Assembly: GCA_002393835.1 (NCBI GenBank)
Contig: DGTW01000341.1
Span: 1-6,456 of the forward strand
From: Treponema sp. UBA4326
GTDB taxonomy: Bacteria; Spirochaetota; Spirochaetia; Treponematales; Treponemataceae
Direction of reading: 5' to 3'
Length of the DNA stretch: 6,456 nt
Shown: one piece after another, positions 3,578 to 6,456 of the stretch
Layout: the number at the start of each line of letters is the position of its first letter
How positions within the stretch are numbered: the stretch's first letter is position 1
Translations under genes and position numbers: made by a program
Notes under the pieces: model-generated
Databases searched by the model: none
Told to the model about the DNA's origin: nothing
Seen by the model: the letters and a program-made list of their open reading frames with translations, nothing else

Positions 3578-6352
3578 ATCCTTGCTGTACAAGCTTAGCG
3601 GGGCTTTTGTCCCGAAATAGCTTTCTGCAATCAGGAAGTAATCTTCGGCTTTGGCTTTGGCTATTGCCTCATACTGCTCAAGGTAGAGCTTTGGATTTTT
3701 ATGAATCTCACCGCTTTGCATGAGGCGGGCCGTTCCTTCCTGGCTTCCAGCCTCTGAAATTACCGCCATGAGCCAGTTGTTCTCAAGCCGGGCCAAAAGG
3801 TCAGTTTTTTCAAGGTCAATTACGCCCTCTGTCTGAATCTCAATCTGGCGGGAAATGTCATTTTTAATTGATTTTACGCATTCGGCATAAAGGGAATCGA
3901 CTTCAGCCGTGCGGGCTACGCTGGTCACGACGATTCTTGCGAAGGGAATGTCGTTTTCAGGGAGCTGAGCCTTAACCTTCATTTCCGGGTGCTTTTGGCT
4001 TAAGGCAGCCTCCATGCGGTAGGCAAGCTCAATCAAAAGTGCGTCAAAAAGGGCACAGTCAGTAGAAGCCAAGTCCGGCGAAGGAAGACAGTACAAAATC
4101 GGGTCGAAAAATTTCGTGGTCGGAATCAAAACCGCCGGTCTGGGGCCTGCCTTGTCCTTGGAGATGTCGGTCAAAAAAAGATGCCTGATGGAAATTCTTT
4201 TTTCTTCTGATGCAAGTTTTTTGAAGTCAGGCCGGGGAAGAGCCAGTTCTATTGACTGGGTTTCCGTCATTGTAGAAAGGTTTCCGAAAGTCGAGTCCAA
4301 GGTCTGCTGCAAAAAGTCATCATCCTTCAATTTTCCAGAAAGAATCAGAGAAAAGCGGGACGAATCTAGAAGAATGGGATATGAGGCCATGATTTTTGTG
4401 AATTCCAGTTTCTCAGACGGCTTATCCTCGGTGTCGATGTAGAGTTTTGGATAGTCCGTGCTTTTGTACAAAAGGCGGATTGCCTCGCACAAGAGCTGGA
4501 ATTCACTGCTGCCTGTTTTGAGCCGCCAGTGGGTTCTCTCGTCGTAAGTCACGCCGTCAGCCAGAGCCGGGGAAATATCCTGATAAACAAGAGCCGTGTA
4601 GGCGGCCTGAATGGCATATTCAATCTCTGAATAAAGGCAGGCCACCGTGATGATTGAATGGGTCGAAAGAGTCCGGGAAGTGACTTCATAAAATCCCGTG
4701 ACCAGCCCGCTTTCAGAATAAGAATCAAGCTGCCGCCTTATGTTCACGGCAATGGAACCGGTAAGAACCGAAGAAAGCCCTGGAATCTTGTCGGTAAAAA
4801 GAAGCTCGCCGCCCGCAATCGTGAGAGAGAGTACAGCGGTATTTGAGTTTTCGCTTCGTTTGAGCGTTATTGGAATTCCGTTTTTGAGTTTCAGGGAAGA
4901 GAATTCCGAGAGATTTTTTGAGACGAAACGGCCGGCAGAGGCAGCGATTTCTTCAAGAAGACTTTTCCTGCCCTCATTTTTTTTCTGAGAGTCATCCGCT
5001 GGATTTTTGTAGGCCGTCTGATTGTACCAGGCACTGTCCTTTTGATTTATCGTCTCGAAACCCGCTTTTTTGAATTCAGCTGCGTATTTCTGGTAGACTT
5101 TCGTGTTCAAAAAAACAAAAACATAGGGTTCTTCCGTCTGGATTTTCTTCTGTAATTCGCTGATTTCGATTTGTGAAAATCTCTCGCCCTTTGAGAAAAA
5201 TCCTGAAATCTCATCTCCGTCAGAAGAATCGTGCAGGGGGAGATATTCTGAAAATTTCTCCATAGTCCTGTCTGAGCTTTCAGAAAGGCGGGTGAATTCG
5301 GTTTTGTATGAGCGGAGCGTTTTCTGCAATTCTTTTTTTGAAAAAACATCCTGGTCACGGCTCATCGAAAGAAACAAGTCAGCCTGAATGACAGGAGAGA
5401 CCTTAGAAGCGCCCAAAAGCGACTGGATTATCAGCCTTGAAGAAGACTTTTCCTGGGCCGAGCTTACATCAATGTATTCGCCTCCAAGGATTTTGAGGTT
5501 TCGTTGTTTTAGGAGAAGTTTTTTAAATGAAGAGCCGTTTTGATTCCAGAGGGCAGAAAGGACATCAGCCTCGTCCCGCCCGAGATTTTTGTACTGAAGG
5601 GCAATCTGAGTCATCTCGTCAGAAAAATCATCGTGAAAAAGAATGAATTTGCGGGATTTTGACAAGGGAGTGGGATTATAAGATTCTCCCCCCTCAGGCT
5701 GCTTCTTCGGGAGACTCGAGAAAACAGAAAAGTATTTTTTTGCGATTTCAAGCAGGGCCGTCTCACTGATGTTTCCGTTGACGAAAAGGACTGAATTGGC
5801 CGGGATGTAATATTCTGCTGCGATTTTTTGAAGAATAGAGCGGACGACTTCGTTTTTGCGGGAAGTAAATGAAGAGGAAACTCCGCTTTCACGGGTCCAG
5901 GGATTTTCAGGGAAGATTTTTGAGTCGATTGCGGTGTTGATGTAGCCCGCCGCACTGGACTCAAAATCCTTGTATTCGCTTTTCATCGCATTTAATATAG
6001 AAGAAAGCTGAGAGTCAGAGGGCTGGAGGGGCTTTAGTTTTTCGGAAAGCTCCAGAACCGCTCTCTCAGCATTACTTGGCGCCACTTTTGCGACAAAGCG
6101 GACGCTGTCATTGGAAAGATTCCCTCCCAAAAGACGGGCATAAAGATTGAAAAAGCCGCCGTTCTCCCGCCCCTGATTGGTAAATCCCGCCGCAATGCAC
6201 AGCTCAAGCCGGACTGTAGGAGAAGAAGAGTCTTCGAGATAGTAGATTTTAAGCCCGTTTTCCAGGGTAAAAAGTTTTATATCATCTTTGGTGAATGAAA
6301 AAAGAGAAAAGACGGGGAAGAGAAATAAAAAGAAAGTTATGAACTTTTTCAT
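3566..6352 (-). CDS. exported M16/pitrilysin-like protein, probably lacking the zinc site
   Basis: The 928-residue protein begins with a signal peptide (MKK, hydrophobic Phe/Leu-rich core to about residue 19), so it is likely periplasmic or envelope-bound. Its length and internal repetition fit a single-chain four-domain M16 (insulinase/pitrilysin) protein. The first M16 unit starts at LFTLENGLKIYYLED (27-41). The first domain closing with YYIPANSVLFVNGNIS (181-196) corresponds to the 'YxPxNxxLxvxGdi' entry of the M16 C-domain. A second unit starts at LKLKNGIPITLKRS (487-500). In active members the stretch after the first strand carries HxxEH; here the aligned segment is GRENGGFFNLYARLL (61-75), with no histidine or glutamate in the needed places. 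It is therefore predicted to be a non-peptidase homologue, perhaps a binding, chaperone or partner subunit. The ATG at 6352 has no Shine-Dalgarno sequence. It lies downstream of a terminator, so it probably has its own promoter. Confidence 0.75.
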   Translation of the reverse strand: MKKFITFFLFLFPVFSLFSFTKDDIKLFTLENGLKIYYLEDSSSPTVRLELCIAAGFTNQGRENGGFFNLYARLLGGNLSNDSVRFVAKVAPSNAERAVLELSEKLKPLQPSDSQLSSILNAMKSEYKDFESSAAGYINTAIDSKIFPENPWTRESGVSSSFTSRKNEVVRSILQKIAAEYYIPANSVLFVNGNISETALLEIAKKYFSVFSSLPKKQPEGGESYNPTPLSKSRKFILFHDDFSDEMTQIALQYKNLGRDEADVLSALWNQNGSSFKKLLLKQRNLKILGGEYIDVSSAQEKSSSRLIIQSLLGASKVSPVIQADLFLSMSRDQDVFSKKELQKTLRSYKTEFTRLSESSDRTMEKFSEYLPLHDSSDGDEISGFFSKGERFSQIEISELQKKIQTEEPYVFVFLNTKVYQKYAAEFKKAGFETINQKDSAWYNQTAYKNPADDSQKKNEGRKSLLEEIAASAGRFVSKNLSEFSSLKLKNGIPITLKRSENSNTAVLSLTIAGGELLFTDKIPGLSSVLTGSIAVNIRRQLDSYSESGLVTGFYEVTSRTLSTHSIITVACLYSEIEYAIQAAYTALVYQDISPALADGVTYDERTHWRLKTGSSEFQLLCEAIRLLYKSTDYPKLYIDTEDKPSEKLEFTKIMASYPILLDSSRFSLILSGKLKDDDFLQQTLDSTFGNLSTMTETQSIELALPRPDFKKLASEEKRISIRHLFLTDISKDKAGPRPAVLIPTTKFFDPILYCLPSPDLASTDCALFDALLIELAYRMEAALSQKHPEMKVKAQLPENDIPFARIVVTSVARTAEVDSLYAECVKSIKNDISRQIEIQTEGVIDLEKTDLLARLENNWLMAVISEAGSQEGTARLMQSGEIHKNPKLYLEQYEAIAKAKAEDYFLIAESYFGTKAPLSLYSKDSKK

Positions 6353-6360
6353 AATGTTAT

Positions 6361-6372
6361 GCGTAAGGGATT
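6361..6372. repeat. second copy of the 12-bp end motif gcgtWagggatt
   Basis: gcgtaagggatt here matches gcgttagggatt at 1101-1112 in 11 of 12 positions. Both copies sit just upstream of a minus-strand gene for an exported protein (8 and 20 bases from the ATG). Either this is a degenerate fragment of the same intergenic repeat, or it is a shared upstream signal: read on the minus strand each copy gives a -10-like hexamer (TACAAT or TTTAAT) followed by CCCTWACGC. The sequence alone does not decide. Confidence 0.4.
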
Positions 6373-6402
6373 AAAGCAGCAGCAAAGCAGGAAAAACGCC
6401 AT

Positions 6403-6433
6403 AAAAAAAGCCCGACCAAATTGGTCAGGCTTT
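6403..6433 (-). terminator. intrinsic terminator of a minus-strand gene right of the window
   Basis: On the minus strand an 11-bp stem AAAGCCTGACC / GGTCGGGCTTT, with one G-U pair and a 5-nt loop, is followed by further T residues, giving seven consecutive T (6409-6403). This is a textbook Rho-independent terminator. On the plus strand the same structure has a C/A mismatch and only three T residues, so the minus orientation is favoured. It would end transcription of a gene beyond the right edge and separate it from the M16-like gene. The final bases 6434-6456 hold nothing I can assign. Confidence 0.8.
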
Positions 6434-6456
6434 CCGACCCCTGCTGGGCTTGCTTT

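Noticed and set aside
6349..6402. 17-residue minus-strand frame (MAFFLLCCCFNPLRITL) whose stop overlaps the M16-like start as ATGA
   Set aside because: Its ATG lies directly at the U-tract of the terminator, there is no ribosome site, and the peptide has no known role. The overlap is probably chance, although a leader peptide cannot be fully excluded.
6434..6456. Possible RNA-gene 3' end at the right edge
   Set aside because: I looked for tRNA, SRP RNA and tmRNA 3' signatures upstream of the terminator on the minus strand and found none. The edge is too short to decide what the upstream gene is.

Overview
The window looks like part of a chromosome from an anaerobic, fermentative bacterium, most likely a host-associated Treponema or related spirochaete. 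This is an inference from three things: the gene content (a monomeric group-B-type [FeFe] hydrogenase and a large exported M16-like protein), the Lys/Ser/Phe-rich protein style, and short palindromic intergenic repeats. No rRNA or other taxonomic marker is present, so the assignment is moderate at best.

Layout from left to right. Positions 1-45 probably hold the last 14 codons of a rightward gene. Positions 46-123 are a convergent gap with a weak hairpin and three tandem decamers; the third decamer supplies the stop codon of the next gene. Positions 124-1080 (minus) encode an exported ABC-transporter substrate-binding protein of the NMT1/SsuA-like type. Positions 1081-1262 are a repeat-dense spacer containing a GC-rich palindromic element of about 125 bp and four tandem heptamers. 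Positions 1263-2786 (minus) encode the [FeFe] hydrogenase. Positions 2787-2860 form a compact divergent promoter region. Positions 2861-3577 (plus) encode 5-formyltetrahydrofolate cyclo-ligase, which carries an apparent in-frame palindromic insertion. Positions 3566-6352 (minus) encode a 928-residue exported M16/pitrilysin-like protein whose zinc site looks destroyed; its stop overlaps the cyclo-ligase gene tail-to-tail by 12 bp. Positions 6353-6456 hold the spacer upstream of the M16 gene, including a clear minus-strand intrinsic terminator for a gene lying beyond the right edge.

The genes do not form one obvious pathway. The hydrogenase would dispose of electrons from reduced ferredoxin as H2 (or take up H2), the cyclo-ligase returns 5-formyl-THF to the one-carbon pool, and the other two products act outside the cytoplasmic membrane. 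The hydrogenase and cyclo-ligase share a divergent promoter region and could be co-regulated, but the sequence does not prove this.

The most notable observation is the 79-bp nested palindrome at 3270-3348 inside the cyclo-ligase gene. It lengthens the protein by roughly 25-30 residues without breaking the frame, recalling the protein-coding palindromic elements known from Rickettsia. I see no defence system, CRISPR array, transposase or RNA gene in the window.
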